The translations under genes and the position numbers were made by a program. Below the pieces are notes generated by a model. The model saw only the letters and a program-made list of their open reading frames with translations. It had not been told where the DNA came from and ran no database searches. This document shows, in pieces, positions 48,857-55,951 of a stretch of DNA of 64,000 nucleotides. This stretch comes from Euborellia annulipes (taxonomy: Eukaryota > Arthropoda > Insecta > Dermaptera > Anisolabididae). Position 1 is the first letter of the stretch, and each line of letters starts with the position of its first letter. Where the stretch lies: positions 1 through 64,000 of the forward strand of contig JAKCPI010003219.1 in assembly GCA_023213315.1 (NCBI GenBank), read 5' to 3'.

Positions 48857-51800
48857 TAATGCCAAAAATGGTTTTTTTGGACTCAGGGAGGTCCAAAACG
48901 TGGAGAAACATCAAAATCTCGAAGTCGAATTTTTTTACGATTACATAACTTTCTCTATACGAGAAAGTAAAAAGAACAATAAATTATTTAATTTTATCTT
49001 AATTTGATCTTTCAAGAAGCATTTTTATATAGTTAATAAAGAAAAAAATTTGGAATAAAACATTTTGAACGCATCTTATCTTATTGATTATAAGCTGTCT
49101 AGAAATAAATATAAAAAAACGGGCAAAGTAACTTTATTGGGGTTGTGATTGAAGGCTGGCGATCCTCGTGCAAAGAAATGACATGGAGAAATATTTATTT
49201 ATGTATCTTGATCATACAAAAGTTTTCAAAATGGAGAAATTTTTTAAATAGGAAGTGTAAAAATCAGTTTGTATTCAAATAGAAAGAAAGAAGTTATTAA
49301 TAATGAGAAAAAAAATTAAAACATGACAATGAAAAGACAAAAAGAACAATGAGCATGAGAGAAGTCACAAAGACGGAGGCAGAAACACTTTCACTTACAA
49401 GAAAATAGATATGAGCTGTCGATTTCATCAGAAACATTTCATTCATGCCTAAGCAGCAAACGATGATTTTATGATGTAATAATAACGATAAAGAATCAAC
49501 TAATAATACGTGGACACGGCAAATCCCTTTAAAGAATAATCTGTCCTTTAATGAAATTAAGGGAATCCTCTTTAAGGGGGTTCAGGAGCGACGTCTAAAC
49601 GTACTTTACAAAAAAACTAGACTATTATAAGGAATTTTTCAATGCGGTTTTTTTTTTTTAAATGAATTAAATTCATAAGAGATTATTGGGACATCGAGCT
49701 ATAATTTTTTTAATGATTTATAAAAAAATTAAGGTAATTAATTTTTTTGTTATGAAGCAAATACAAAAAAACAATCTGTCCCAATAATCTTTAATTTTTT
49801 TTTTAATTTAAAAATGAATTTATTGTTATTATTAATCACATATTAATTAAGAAATTTTTAAAATAAGCTTAGATGATTTATTTAAAAATCAACTGTCAAA
49901 TTAGTTCAGCATTCTTGCAATAGATGGCAGGCTAGTCTAACAGCCGATATAGTATTAGCCTATATTTATATACTTTTATAAAAGATAAATAATATATAAT
50001 AACATTTATAAAGTATTTATTGTCAAAAGCAACCAAATGCATTAAATATTATTATCATTCTGACTACCATTCTGACATCTCTTGGCAAATTTTTGAATTA
50101 CTTGATTTTTGGGCATACTTTTTATGACACACTACGCTATCTTATCGGGAAAAACATGCGTAACACCTTCGCTCCCGTTCCCCCTTAACTTGGCAATGAA
50201 TGGGAGAAACAATAAAGAAACTCCATCTCTTTCCTCTGAAATGGCAAATTTTATGCAAAAAATTGAGTAGGAATTTGGTATATTCTTCGCACCCTACCCT
50301 CTCTCCCCTCAATTCCCGAAAAAAAGGAAACAAGGCTACGCTTTCTATAAGAAAAGTTGATCAAAATCAGCTATATATATACTTTTCAATAAAAAAAAAA
50401 AAAAAAAAATTATACTTGAATGAAGAAAATACTGACGGTCGGACGGATTCAGTCAGACTGTCAATCTGATTGTTCGTGTAAAGGCCCCTTTGCAGTTTAT
50501 TATTTTTTAGCCAAATAGTCGTTAGAATGTCTGTTTTTGGCAAAAAAAAGTCTCTCTCAATTTTAACAATTAATAATATTAGAAAGTAAAAGAAATAGAG
50601 AACATATCTCTTGATAACTACAGCAATACCTAGAATCGAACGATTTATCGGTTCCATTGACTATTTGAAATGGAACTAATCTGTGTCTGAACAAGTCTAA
50701 AAAAAAGAGAAAAAATTTCCCCTGGTTATGAATTTGATTTGATTTTCTCTTACCTATACATATATGTTAATATATTTAGAGAAAGTATTGAGATCGCGTT
50801 AAAAATTCCAAGTCAGGAAATACACGTTTTGAGAGAAAAGAGCTACAGGGTTGAAATTTTTTATTTAATTTGGGTACCTAACTCCTGGGACCTTTTGAAT
50901 AAAGGCAACTAGTACTTTTCTGATGTATAATACTTTTTCAGTTATTTTCGATTTTCTCTAAATCGATTTTAACGATTTTGATTTAAAAAAATTTTAGATG
51001 CTCTTTAAAATGTATATTCTCATTTTGCCCTTGAAATCTTTTGAAGCAGCTCGTACGTCAGAGGAAAGATCGTAACAAAATATAAATATTTTCCTCTGTT
51101 TATAAATTGTTCCTTTTGGCTTTTAATAAAAATATCGGTTACTAAATTTACCTCGACACAAAAAACCGAGGGTAAAAGAAAGTTAAAGACTAGAGCCACT
51201 TTATTTTTGCGAATAAAAAAAAATGTACACCTTGTGACTCTCTCTCAAGTTTTTTTATGGGGTGGTGGTCAGGGAGAGGATTAAGGGTGGGGGAACCATG
51301 GACCCTCATAATATAACCCTGATTACGGCCCTGAATCGTACTATATATAGTGAAATGGGCCTAAACTATGGCTGTCAATTTAATTTATAGCAAGAGTCAT
51401 TCTTAGGGAAATATCGAATCTTAAGCATAATCCGGGAAAAAGGCCTGGCTTTTGTTGAGGTGGGAGAAAGTAGTAGGACAGTCTTGCCTCGGGTAACACG
51501 TATTCGTCATCTAGCTAAAATGTTTTCTAAAAGCTAACGTTCCGGTATTTTGTCAATATATAAAAAGATTAAGGAAGAGAAGCAAAGAGCCTTGATTTTT
51601 TCTGAAGACCATATGGTCTGGGCTGGCTGGCTGGCTGGCAACCTTGGCGGTTTTACTTATATGGATTTATTTATAAACTCAAATGTCATTTAAATAATAA
51701 TAAACTATAAAAAAAAAATTCTTTTTTCTCATTTAATTTTTAAAAAGTATCACCAAGTGTGATTAATTTTTCCTTATTCGATTAAGGGCGGCGAATTCAA

Positions 51801-54800
51801 GGTCATAATCTAAATAAATAATTTTAATAGTTTATCAAACATTGATCAATTTACATGAAAATGGTAACCAAGCGTTACTCGAGCTAAGAACGGCTCCCTC
51901 CTTCAATAACCCCCTCGGAAGATTAAGCAAAAGGCATATTAGTTAAATTAAAAATTTATAACTAATCGATCAAGCCATTTGCAAAATTACAAACTTCCTC
52001 TCTGATTTGAATCAAATTCTCTACGGCTTCTAATTTATTTGCTTGTGATGGTTTTAAGTAAAATGAGGTCTTAATACTAATTTAATAAATTTCCCTTTCT
52101 GGTATCCTCTAAAAATGAGTGATTATCTCAAAAACAAAAAAAAATAAGTATAAAAATAAGGAATGGGAGAGAGAAGGCGATTGCCTCGGACAAAATTGAA
52201 TGGATTTCAAGAGGGTTTCGATTCAGGTAGCAAACGATCTCTTTGCTGCTTAATCTTTTCCAAGAAAATTTTCTCTTTATAATAGCATATTTTATAAAGA
52301 GGGTGGGACGGCAAATTTGGCTTGGCATCTGCCCCGGCCAACTTTATTTTTATTTTTTAGTTATCATCACCTTAGGCTCATACTTATTTATTTATTATAT
52401 CTATTATATGACCTTTTTCTAAACCGGAAAAGGTTACCTTACCATTGAATATTCTTTATCTGTAACTAACAAGTGTAAGAAATGAAAAAATATAAAAAAG
52501 GCCAATAAATACACAAGAGTGATAGCGATTTAATTAAATAACACTTTATGAGACTGCAAGGATAGAATCAAAGATAAAATTGTTTTTTTTTCCCCCAAGT
52601 CTTATTCAATTTTAAGTTTAAAAATATAAGTTTTTTTTTTACTTCTTCTGGAAGATCGATAAAATTTAGTATGTGTTAATGGAGTCATGAAAAAAAACAA
52701 GATGAATGCAGCCAAATATTCTTTTATTTTAAATCACGCCCTCACGGCTGACGTTTCGGCCCGAGGTCTAGGCCATCTTCAGAGCTGCATACATATACAA
52801 TAATGTATGCTTTTCTTATTGTTTATGTATGCAGCTCTGAAGATGGCCTAGACCTTGGGCCGAAACGTCGGCCGTGATTTAAAATAAAAGAATATTTGGC
52901 TGCATTCGTCTTGTTTTTTTCATGACTCCATCATCATTAAGCCTACAGCCACAGATTTTTTTTCGATTGAACAATTTAGTATGTGTGTAAATTTATATAT
53001 ACTTAGGAAAAAATTAGTCAAAAAGCGTCGAGTAAGTCGAGAGGGGAGCACTCGAAATTTTTTGATTAGAATATATCAAAAAAAAATAGAAGGGACACGA
53101 TACATTTTGTTGACAAACAAAAAAAAGACATGACCAGAAAAATTGTGACAAGATTAAAAAAAAAGGTTGGAGGAAACGTCTTCTTTACATATAAAATTCT
53201 TGGCCCACATCACTACTAGTCTAATTAATAGGACTTTAAAGAATTATAATAGTTCGTAAAATAGTGAAAAATATATGCCCAATGAAGTAATTATGGTACA
53301 GTGAATAACAAAGTTAAAGTACACTAGATGGGGAGTCTTATTTTTTTTTACCATAATTTGAAAAATTGTAAAAAACAAAAAAATATCATTAATAATTTAA
53401 ATTTATTATAATTACAGCGATAAATCGTCCTAATCAGGATCGAAAAATTCAAGATAAAATAAAAATATTGTAATCAAAACCCATTAATACGACTCAAATA
53501 CTCAAAAAAACCGAATGTCCTAATTGGAGAAGAATTTGTATTTCTATTATCATTTGATTCAAATATTTTCTCCAAAGATTAAGCAAACTTTTTTTATATA
53601 GGCCTACTAATATTTATTCAAAAAATATGGGGTGACTGACAGCAGACAACTTTCTCCTATCTTTTAAATAACGTCTAAAAAATAATTGATATGTGAATTT
53701 TAATCAAAAATGGTTGAGCCATTTTTGAAAAAAAAAAAAAAAAAAATCAAAAGGCACAACAGTAAAATACTAGTACTTTTTGACGAATTTTATTCAAAAC
53801 TATGATGATAAGAGTGTAAGTTAAGTCCCACCCATGCGTTTTCTACTTGTGATTATTTCATTGTTTTTAAAAAAAATATTGTTTATTTTTTAATGAAAAC
53901 TCTCATGATTCAAACCTAGAAAATTTCCAATAAGGATGTTCATTTTCTTTTATAAAAACAATGAAATAATCACAAGTATAAAACGCATGGCTGGGACTTA
54001 ATATTGACCCTCACTGTACCTAAGTTAAATATAAAATTTCATTCTGGTAGATCTTTTCGTTTTTGTTTATTTTTATTACTTCAAAAAATTGAATTTTTGA
54101 CGCTTTCTCTCTAGAAATTATCACATTTAGGAGAAAATAAAAAGATAAACAATAGAAAAGTAAAGGTTATAAATTAATTGTTGTTTAATTATTAAATGTC
54201 CTTTTCGTTTTTATATTCAAATTTTTAGTAATTTTAAAATTATTTAATTAACTATAATTATAATTTTATTTTATTTAGATCTCTAGCAAGACATTCTTAT
54301 AAATTTAAGTCTATTGATCTTATTTTTGAAATAAGAATGATTTTAGAATAAAAATGAACGAGGTTATAATAAATATTAAACTAAAGTCGATGGAGGTTTT
54401 TCAATTGGAAGGTCATTTTTTATTTCTATTTAACCCTTTAATGATTGTTTTATTTGTCCTCAAGAGAAAACTTGTTTATTTACCATTCAAAATTAAATAA
54501 AAGCGTTTAAAAATAAGTAATTTGAAATGTTCTTTGATATCAATATTTATCAAATAATATAAATTTATTTGGAACTTATTTATGCAGCATGGATAGAATT
54601 AAATATTTCATATCTCAAAAAAAAAAAAAATTAGATAGTGATTTTCTTATTTTAGTTTATATATTTTAATTGAGAGAATTTTTTTTTTAATTATTATTGT
54701 GAGAATGAGTCATAAAAGGGAAAAAATTGTTTGATTCATCTTAATCTATAGGTAGGCCTATATAGTGATTTAATTATAAATATATATTTTATTTTTAAAA

Positions 54801-55027
54801 TAAAAAAAGGAAGTGGGATTAATAGATGCATGTACATATTTTTGGCTTACCTTGAAGTACCCCCCCTGGTAGAGAGTATCGGGGGGTCCGAATATTGCGA
54901 CTTCCCATTCGAAAAGATTTCCATCGTTGACCAATTTGACCCGAAATCCTTCAACTGGCTCCTCTAAAAGACTTTTGTATTCCAGAGCAAGGGCACGAAG
55001 GGCACTAGACGTAGGCTGTTGAGCCAT
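23943..55027 (-). CDS. CDC34: Ubiquitin-conjugating enzyme E2 R (CDC34/UBE2R class), six coding exons, complete
   Basis: Joined coding exons, 5' to 3' on the minus strand, are 55027-54851, 38487-38401, 32707-32610, 29905-29764, 27059-26901 and 24008-23943 (stop TGA at 23945-23943). They give 242 residues, close to the 236-238 of the human family members. All junctions are GT-AG and the phases join without a break. The E2 fold shows the HPN motif at residues 83-85 and the catalytic cysteine in [12 protein letters not shown] at Cys93, the position used in human CDC34. The acidic loop insertion ([14 protein letters not shown], 101-114) follows; the human sequence has Ser where this has Cys111. 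The tail after about residue 190 is very rich in Asp and Glu, as in family members, where it binds cullin-RING ligases. Known role of the family: passing ubiquitin to SCF substrates and extending K48-linked chains. The start has a good context (ACAACATGG). Identification is firm; telling CDC34 from UBE2R2 is not meaningful for an invertebrate single copy. Confidence 0.96.
24206..24752. mobile_element. pogo/Tigger-like non-autonomous element
   Basis: Inverted ends CAGTAGAGTCCCGTTAATCC and CGGATTACCGGGACTCTACTG resemble the CAGT..TCCCG...TAA ends of the pogo/Tigger group, flanked by TA at 24204-24205 and 24753-24754. Subterminal GGTTCGGATTA-type repeats lie on both sides. It carries a piece of another SINE-like repeat (24470-24625). 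Confidence 0.9.
24470..24625 (-). repeat. SINE-C fragment inside the Tigger-like element
   Basis: Shares GGCATCTCAAATAGAGTTGG, GCCATGAGGTG, AACTCAGGATTATAAGC and the CCCCTCGGCTAATCGCCTCC end with 30940-31130 and (inverted) part of 57085-57190. The reversed GAGGCGATTAGCCGAGGGG head looks tRNA-like. Confidence 0.65.
25001..25394. mobile_element. hAT-like MITE, AGGCGCCGGAACG family
   Basis: Inverted ends CATAGGCGCCGGAACG and CGTTCCGGCGCCCCTG; flanks TTGATTGT (24993-25000) and TTGATTTT (25395-25402) match at 7 of 8 bases. The interior is G/C tracts and AT-rich filler. Confidence 0.8.
26188..26341. mobile_element. Palindromic element with paired GAAACGTC motifs
   Basis: AATAAAAAGAGAGAGCAGC faces GCTGCTCTCTCTTTTATT; the centre has CATTGCTGACGTTTCGG on both strands, but no CTGAAGA core. 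Confidence 0.8.
26575..26835. mobile_element. MITE with ATATGGACCCTGTTACGC ends
   Basis: Ends ATATGGACCCTGTTACGC and GCATAACAGGGTCCATAT are inverted over about 36 bp. It lies 65 bp downstream of the CDC34/UBE2R exon 5 donor. A second copy is at 47417-47674 with an inverted interior. Confidence 0.88.
26901..27059 (-). CDS. CDC34: CDC34/UBE2R exon 5 (residues 169-221)
   Basis: The exon is bounded by TTTGCAG| and GATGAG|GTACTC, 53 codons, phase 0. It encodes [20 protein letters not shown] and the start of the acidic tail ([14 protein letters not shown]). The open frame runs on past the donor into a short transposon; that extension is not coding. Confidence 0.94.
27411..27622. mobile_element. 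MITE with TACAGTGAGTGACAA ends
   Basis: TACAGTGAGTGACAATATTA faces TAATATTGTCCCTCACTGTA; arms of about 70 bp include CCCACCCATGCGTTTTCTAC. TA-type ends suggest Tc1/mariner. Other copies at 53813-54019 and, diverged, at 59580-59740. Confidence 0.88.
29018..29609. mobile_element. hAT-like MITE, CAGTGGCGGCTCG family
   Basis: Ends CAGTGGCGGCTCG and CGAGCCGCCACTG with an exact 8-bp duplication ATACAGCG at 29010-29017 and 29610-29617. Subterminal GGTAGGCGACGCCTACC is itself palindromic. In CDC34/UBE2R intron 4. Confidence 0.93.
29764..29905 (-). CDS. CDC34: CDC34/UBE2R exon 4 (residues 121-168)
   Basis: The exon follows a GTTCCAG acceptor and ends at an AACAG|GTGCCT donor, which is weaker than the other donors. 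It is 142 nt; the first base completes the split Arg codon. It encodes [18 protein letters not shown] and the [20 protein letters not shown] helices of the E2 C-terminal half. Confidence 0.95.
30099..30138 (-). other. Hammerhead-like hairpin, degenerate core
   Basis: AGCTTGAGGA, T, GGTCTTGTCCAAGACC stem, GAAACGTC, AGCTT. C3 of the core is not kept, so it is likely inactive. Confidence 0.3.
30197..30652. mobile_element. hAT-like MITE, CAAGGGCGGAT family
   Basis: Ends CAAGGGCGGATACAAGG and CTCTGGATCCGCCCTTG with an exact 8-bp duplication ATCTTACA at 30189-30196 and 30653-30660. The interior repeats GGTTCCGCGAACGG. In CDC34/UBE2R intron 3. Confidence 0.93.
30940..31130 (-). repeat. SINE-C copy
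   Basis: Shares GCATCTCAAATAGAGTTGGA and the CCCCTCGGCTAATCGCCTCC end with the piece in the Tigger-like element at 24470-24625. Confidence 0.7.
31540..31660 (+). repeat. SINE-B 3' part
   Basis: Body and tail only (GAATTGGATACTAATCAATT, GATGCTGAAAAAGATCTTAA, A tract); the tRNA-like head is missing. Confidence 0.65.
31879..32319. mobile_element. hAT-like MITE, CAAGGGCGGAT family
   Basis: Ends CAAGGGCGGATACAAGG and CTTCTGGATCCGCCCTTG with an exact 8-bp duplication GTTCAATG at 31871-31878 and 32320-32327. Interior close to the copy at 30197-30652. Confidence 0.93.
32610..32707 (-). CDS. CDC34: CDC34/UBE2R exon 3 with the catalytic cysteine (residues 89-120)
   Basis: The exon is bounded by a TTTTAG acceptor and a GTCCG|GTAAAT donor. 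It is 98 nt and ends two bases into an Arg codon. It opens [16 protein letters not shown]: the Cys is the active-site residue (Cys93) and the [13 protein letters not shown] stretch is the family-specific acidic loop. It lies in frame across two stops in the flanking introns, so it is not an open-frame artefact. Confidence 0.95.
32960..33080 (+). repeat. 5S rRNA-like segment in a hairpin
   Basis: GATGCTAAGCAAGG and TTGAATGGGTGACCTCG resemble the GCTAAGCAGGG and TTGGATGGG(T/A)GACC parts of 5S rRNA in the right order. The second part pairs with GGTCACCCATTCAA at 32960. Far too short and changed to be a 5S gene; a 5S-derived SINE fragment is possible. Confidence 0.35.
33905..34139 (-). repeat. 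SINE-A copy, full length
   Basis: 11-bp duplication CCTTTATTAAG at 33894-33904 and 34140-34150. Minus strand: tRNA-like head with box B-like GCGGGTTCGGACCC, the AAGCCATTTGAATACCAAAT-type pairing, ACGGTTATCGTCA and the GAGTGTTAAAAA tail. Confidence 0.9.
34396..35390 (-). mobile_element. ACTTTCTC-end repeat family, about 1 kb copy
   Basis: Inverted counterpart of 12720-13708 over nearly all its length, with a GT microsatellite (about 34537-34580). The right edge carries the AAGTTGTGTGCTGTGCGCC hairpin half. In CDC34/UBE2R intron 2. Confidence 0.75.
36155..37260. mobile_element. hAT-like element, TATGGGCGGCCAG ends, with another element inside
   Basis: Ends TATGGGCGGCCAG and CTGGCTACGCCCATG with an exact 8-bp duplication AATAGAGC at 36147-36154 and 37261-37268. 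Most of its 1.1 kb is the separate inverted-repeat element at about 36293-37092. Confidence 0.88.
36293..37092. mobile_element. Element nested in the hAT-like element
   Basis: TTTATTTAAGGTTGTTCGGA faces TCCGAACAACCTTAAATAAA exactly over 20 bp. The interior is AT-rich with no long frame. Confidence 0.8.
37610..37743. mobile_element. hAT-like MITE, CATGGGCGTAACTAG family
   Basis: 134 bp, ends CATGGGCGTAACTAG and CTAGTTACGCCCATG, exact 8-bp duplication TCTGAGGT at 37602-37609 and 37744-37751. Confidence 0.93.
37805..37911. repeat. Near-perfect GC-rich hairpin
   Basis: AACAATAGAAGAGGGAGAGG and the following GAGCGGGCAGCCAGGAAG pair with CTTCCTGGCTGCCCGCTC and CCTCTTCTATTGTT; loop about 15 nt (37853-37868). 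Only a small GA insertion breaks the stem. Confidence 0.85.
38401..38487 (-). CDS. CDC34: CDC34/UBE2R exon 2 (residues 60-88)
   Basis: The exon is bounded by TTTCAG| and ACGAG|GTAAGC, 29 codons, phase 0. It encodes the [20 protein letters not shown] segment followed by N-V-Y-E, including the HPN motif that lines the active site. It lies 16.4 kb from exon 1. Confidence 0.95.
39275..39455 (+). repeat. SINE-B copy, full length
   Basis: Box A-like TTGGTGCAGTGGTTAGC, box B-like GGGTTCGCATGC, body, GTCGAAAAAGACCTTAA tail. Flanked by TCTTATTTTGT (39264-39274) and TCTTATTTGT (39456 onward). Confidence 0.88.
39477..39642. mobile_element. Palindromic element
   Basis: TTGGAATAGGTCTTA faces GACCTATTCCAA, and TTTAGATCTCAGACCG faces CGGTCTGAGATCTAAA. 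No core like the hammerhead motif. Confidence 0.7.
39897..40060 (+). repeat. GC-rich interspersed repeat, copy 1
   Basis: GGTACGTGGATGGCGACCAC, CCTAGCTGGGACTGCCAGTA and GCGTCAGACCGTGCG are shared with 59140-59270. Not classified. Confidence 0.65.
40603..41050. mobile_element. hAT-like MITE, CAGTGGCGTAGTGAG family
   Basis: Ends CAGTGGCGTAGTGAG and CTCGCTACGCCACTG with an exact 8-bp duplication ATCCATTC at 40595-40602 and 41051-41058. Confidence 0.92.
41400..42990. other. Intron sequence with microsatellites only
   Basis: Within CDC34/UBE2R intron 1. A GTC microsatellite (41567-41583), CT tract (41746-41760) and GA/GGA-rich patch (41842-41874) are the only notable features. A segment near 42005-42060 recurs inverted near 44045-44105 and loosely near 37270-37330. 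Confidence 0.55.
43000..43590 (+). repeat. 99-bp tandem repeat, six units
   Basis: The marker CCTAAAATTTTATAAAATTT recurs at 43025, 43124, 43223, 43322, 43421 and 43520, always 99 bp apart. Units 2-4 are nearly identical; the edges differ more. Each unit contains TTATCGTTTCGAATGGATAC and an inner CGTTTC/GAAACG-like pair. All frames contain stops. Confidence 0.97.
43709..43980. mobile_element. Palindromic element rich in GCGAGGCGC
   Basis: TCAGCCAAAAACATCGGAGA faces TCTCCGATGTTTTTGGCTGA; arms of about 115 bp are near-perfect and end in GCGAGG blocks. The centre is AT-rich. Confidence 0.93.
44353..45513. mobile_element. hAT-like element, CAGAGGCGAATTAA/CAGTGGCGGATTAA ends
   Basis: Exact 8-bp duplication ATAGATGC at 44345-44352 and 45514-45521. 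Ends CAGAGGCGAATTAAAGG and CAATTTTGTTGGGGGGG (reverse) with ...TTAATCCGCCACTG. Holds a SINE-B tail and a two-copy direct repeat. Confidence 0.88.
44780..45310 (+). repeat. Two-copy direct repeat inside the hAT-like element
   Basis: Unit 1 starts near 44785 and unit 2 near 45124, both with AAAAAATGAGGTTTTTCGAG, ATTTAGTCTGATCTGATTAG and CGGAATCTACAGGGGTTTAA. Offset about 341 bp. Confidence 0.9.
45537..45942. mobile_element. hAT-like element next to the previous one
   Basis: Ends CAGAGACGGATTAAG and CATTAATCCGACCCTC; flanks CTACCTAG and CTACCGAG match at 7 of 8 bases. Contains a SINE-B tail (45780-45900). It starts only 15 bp after its neighbour's duplication. Confidence 0.78.
46306..46865 (+). 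mobile_element. ACTTTCTC-end repeat family, internally deleted copy
   Basis: Left hairpin GGTGTGATTGGTGGTCACAC to right end ATAGAGGTAAGAGAAAGT. The block between GTTTCCGAC and AGTAAAAGTAAAGTGGTCTT is missing relative to 12720-13708. Confidence 0.75.
47417..47674. mobile_element. MITE with ATATGGACCCTGTTATGC ends, second copy
   Basis: Same ends and interior (TTGAGTTAAGCCCGG) as 26575-26835, in opposite orientation. Located in CDC34/UBE2R intron 1. Confidence 0.88.
47690..48971. repeat. Large inverted repeat interrupted by a SINE-A
   Basis: AGCAGCTAGATCGATGAAAT (about 47840) faces ATTTCATCGATCTAGCTGCT (about 48765). Arms of about 310 bp; SINE-A sits at the centre. Ends in a CA microsatellite (48804-48852) and AACTTTCTCTATACGAGAAA at the right edge. 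Confidence 0.88.
48163..48436 (+). repeat. SINE-A copy, full length
   Basis: Exact 12-bp duplication AACAAATTCATT at 48151-48162 and 48437-48448. Box A-like TTGGCGTAGTAAGTAGC, box B-like GCGGGTTCGGACCC, body with an internal hairpin, and GAAAAGACTGCATGAATGTG tail. Confidence 0.93.
49576..50184. mobile_element. TTAA-flanked MITE (piggyBac-like), copy 1
   Basis: TTAA at 49572-49575 and 50185-50188. Ends GGGGGTTCAGGAGCGACG and CTTCGCTCCCGTTCCCCC. In CDC34/UBE2R intron 1. Confidence 0.8.
50745..51190 (-). repeat. ACTTTCTC-end repeat family, shortened copy
   Basis: Begins TCTCTTACCTATACATATAT and ends CTCGACACAAAAAACCGAGGGTAAAAGAAAG; the AGTACTTTTCTGATG block is kept. Confidence 0.65.
51200..52670. 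other. CDC34/UBE2R intron sequence, mostly unclassified
   Basis: AT-rich with no clear gene or transposon ends. A CTGG tetranucleotide run (about 51616-51638) is the only simple repeat of note. Confidence 0.5.
52746..52788 (-). other. Hammerhead-like hairpin, inverted partner with full core letters
   Basis: Mirror of 52831-52872 with AGC after GTC, so stem I (GCT/AGC) pairs here. Confidence 0.45.
52831..52872 (+). other. Hammerhead-like hairpin with full core letters
   Basis: GCAGCT, CTGAAGA, T, GGCC...GGCC stem, GAAAC, GTC, GGC. Core letters complete, but one extra base before stem II and only a short stem I (GCT opposite GGC). Confidence 0.45.
53813..54019. mobile_element. MITE with TACAGTGAG ends, second copy
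   Basis: Right end intact (TGACCCTCACTGTA); left end decayed to AAGAGTGTAAGTTAAG. The same CCCACCCATGCG arm is present. In CDC34/UBE2R intron 1. Confidence 0.8.
54851..55027 (-). CDS. CDC34: CDC34/UBE2R exon 1 (residues 1-59)
   Basis: The exon runs from the start ATG (55027-55025) to a CAAG|GTAAGC donor, 59 codons, phase 0. It begins [20 protein letters not shown], the N-terminal helix typical of UBE2R, and ends in YQGGYFK of the E2 core. The exon sits immediately next to the divergent promoter shared with the WD-repeat gene. Confidence 0.96.
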
Positions 55028-55920
55028 GTTGTCTCTTTCCTTTTATATATTACGATAGAAAATAGTAAAAATATTGCCTCAATTTATGAAAATTACAATT
55101 AAATGTCACTAGTCCTAAAGAAATCAAGTTGTTAGACAGACAAATTAATGTAAATATTCAATCTAAATAGAACAAAGAAACGCCATTTGCAATACACTAA
55201 GTTGAACTCAAATCGTATTCAACTTCAACTTGAACAGAACAGCAACTGGCAACTGGCAACTGCGGAGCACAGGACGAAAATTCAACAGCTGGCAATGGCT
55301 GATGGCTGCGAGACTCCTGGCCTGGGAAACGACGCCACCGCCATCTCGCGCTACAACCACTAACTAGAGCGCAGAAGAGATTTTTTTCAATTTTTGAAAT
55401 TGTTATTAATTAAAAATTGAAAAAAAAAGTTTATAAAATAATATCATTCCACTATTAAATCTTCTTTCTGATTTTCATCGCTCATTTACTTTTATTGTCC
55501 GGTTGCTTGGACAGTAACACTCAACAAAACCTTAATTACCATCTATGGCGAAAAGGCTTTAAAAACAATTATATACTTAAAAAAAAGCAGAAAAAGTTGC
55601 TTTAAAGTTTTAAATTTTTTATTTTAATCAATATTTTTAAATAAATTTTCTAAGTATCTTTATTTTTGATACCGATGATATTTTTATATCCTTTGCCCTT
55701 TTTTCCTGACCGCCAAGTAGAACAGTAGAGCTATCTGCCGGATTTTTCAGAAAGTTCCACCTGTCAAAATTCATCCCACGTGTTTCCTATATTTTTTAAT
55801 AATTCTTTAATGTTTTCCATAAATATCTTTATTTTTCAAGTTATCCAAAGGAACCCATCTAAAAAGATATTTAAATTGTTAATCTTATTTTAATTTTGAC
55901 TTATTTGAACTTTTTTTATT
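55028..55920. promoter_or_regulatory. Divergent promoter region between CDC34/UBE2R and WDR89
   Basis: About 0.9 kb separates the two start codons, and the genes point away from each other. It contains both 5' UTRs and presumably both promoters. Visible elements are a short tandem of AACTGGC units near 55240-55262, a GC-rich patch near 55315-55378 in otherwise AT-rich DNA, a heat-shock-like half-site pair GAAAGTTC near 55751-55758 and an E-box CACGTG at 55777-55782. Function of these sites is inferred from consensus only. Confidence 0.6.
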
Positions 55921-55951
55921 ATGTCTAAAAAGCAAGATCTTTTTAATATTG
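55921..55951 (+). CDS. WDR89: WDR89 exon 1 (residues 1-10)
   Basis: MSKKQDLFNI and the first base of a Val codon, ending at a perfect G|GTAAGT donor. The ATG has A at -3. It is too short for an open-frame search. Confidence 0.75.

Larger units (their letters stand above)
52680..52932. mobile_element. Palindromic element with paired hammerhead-like hairpins
   Basis: ATGAAAAAAACAAGATGAATG faces CATTCGTCTTGTTTTTTTCAT. Arms of about 110 bp, both holding the motif described at 52746 and 52831; the short centre is TATGCTTTTCTTATTG. Confidence 0.93.

Noticed and set aside
50142..50333. 63-residue frame near 50.2 kb
   Set aside because: It covers the end of the TTAA-flanked MITE and low-complexity flanks.
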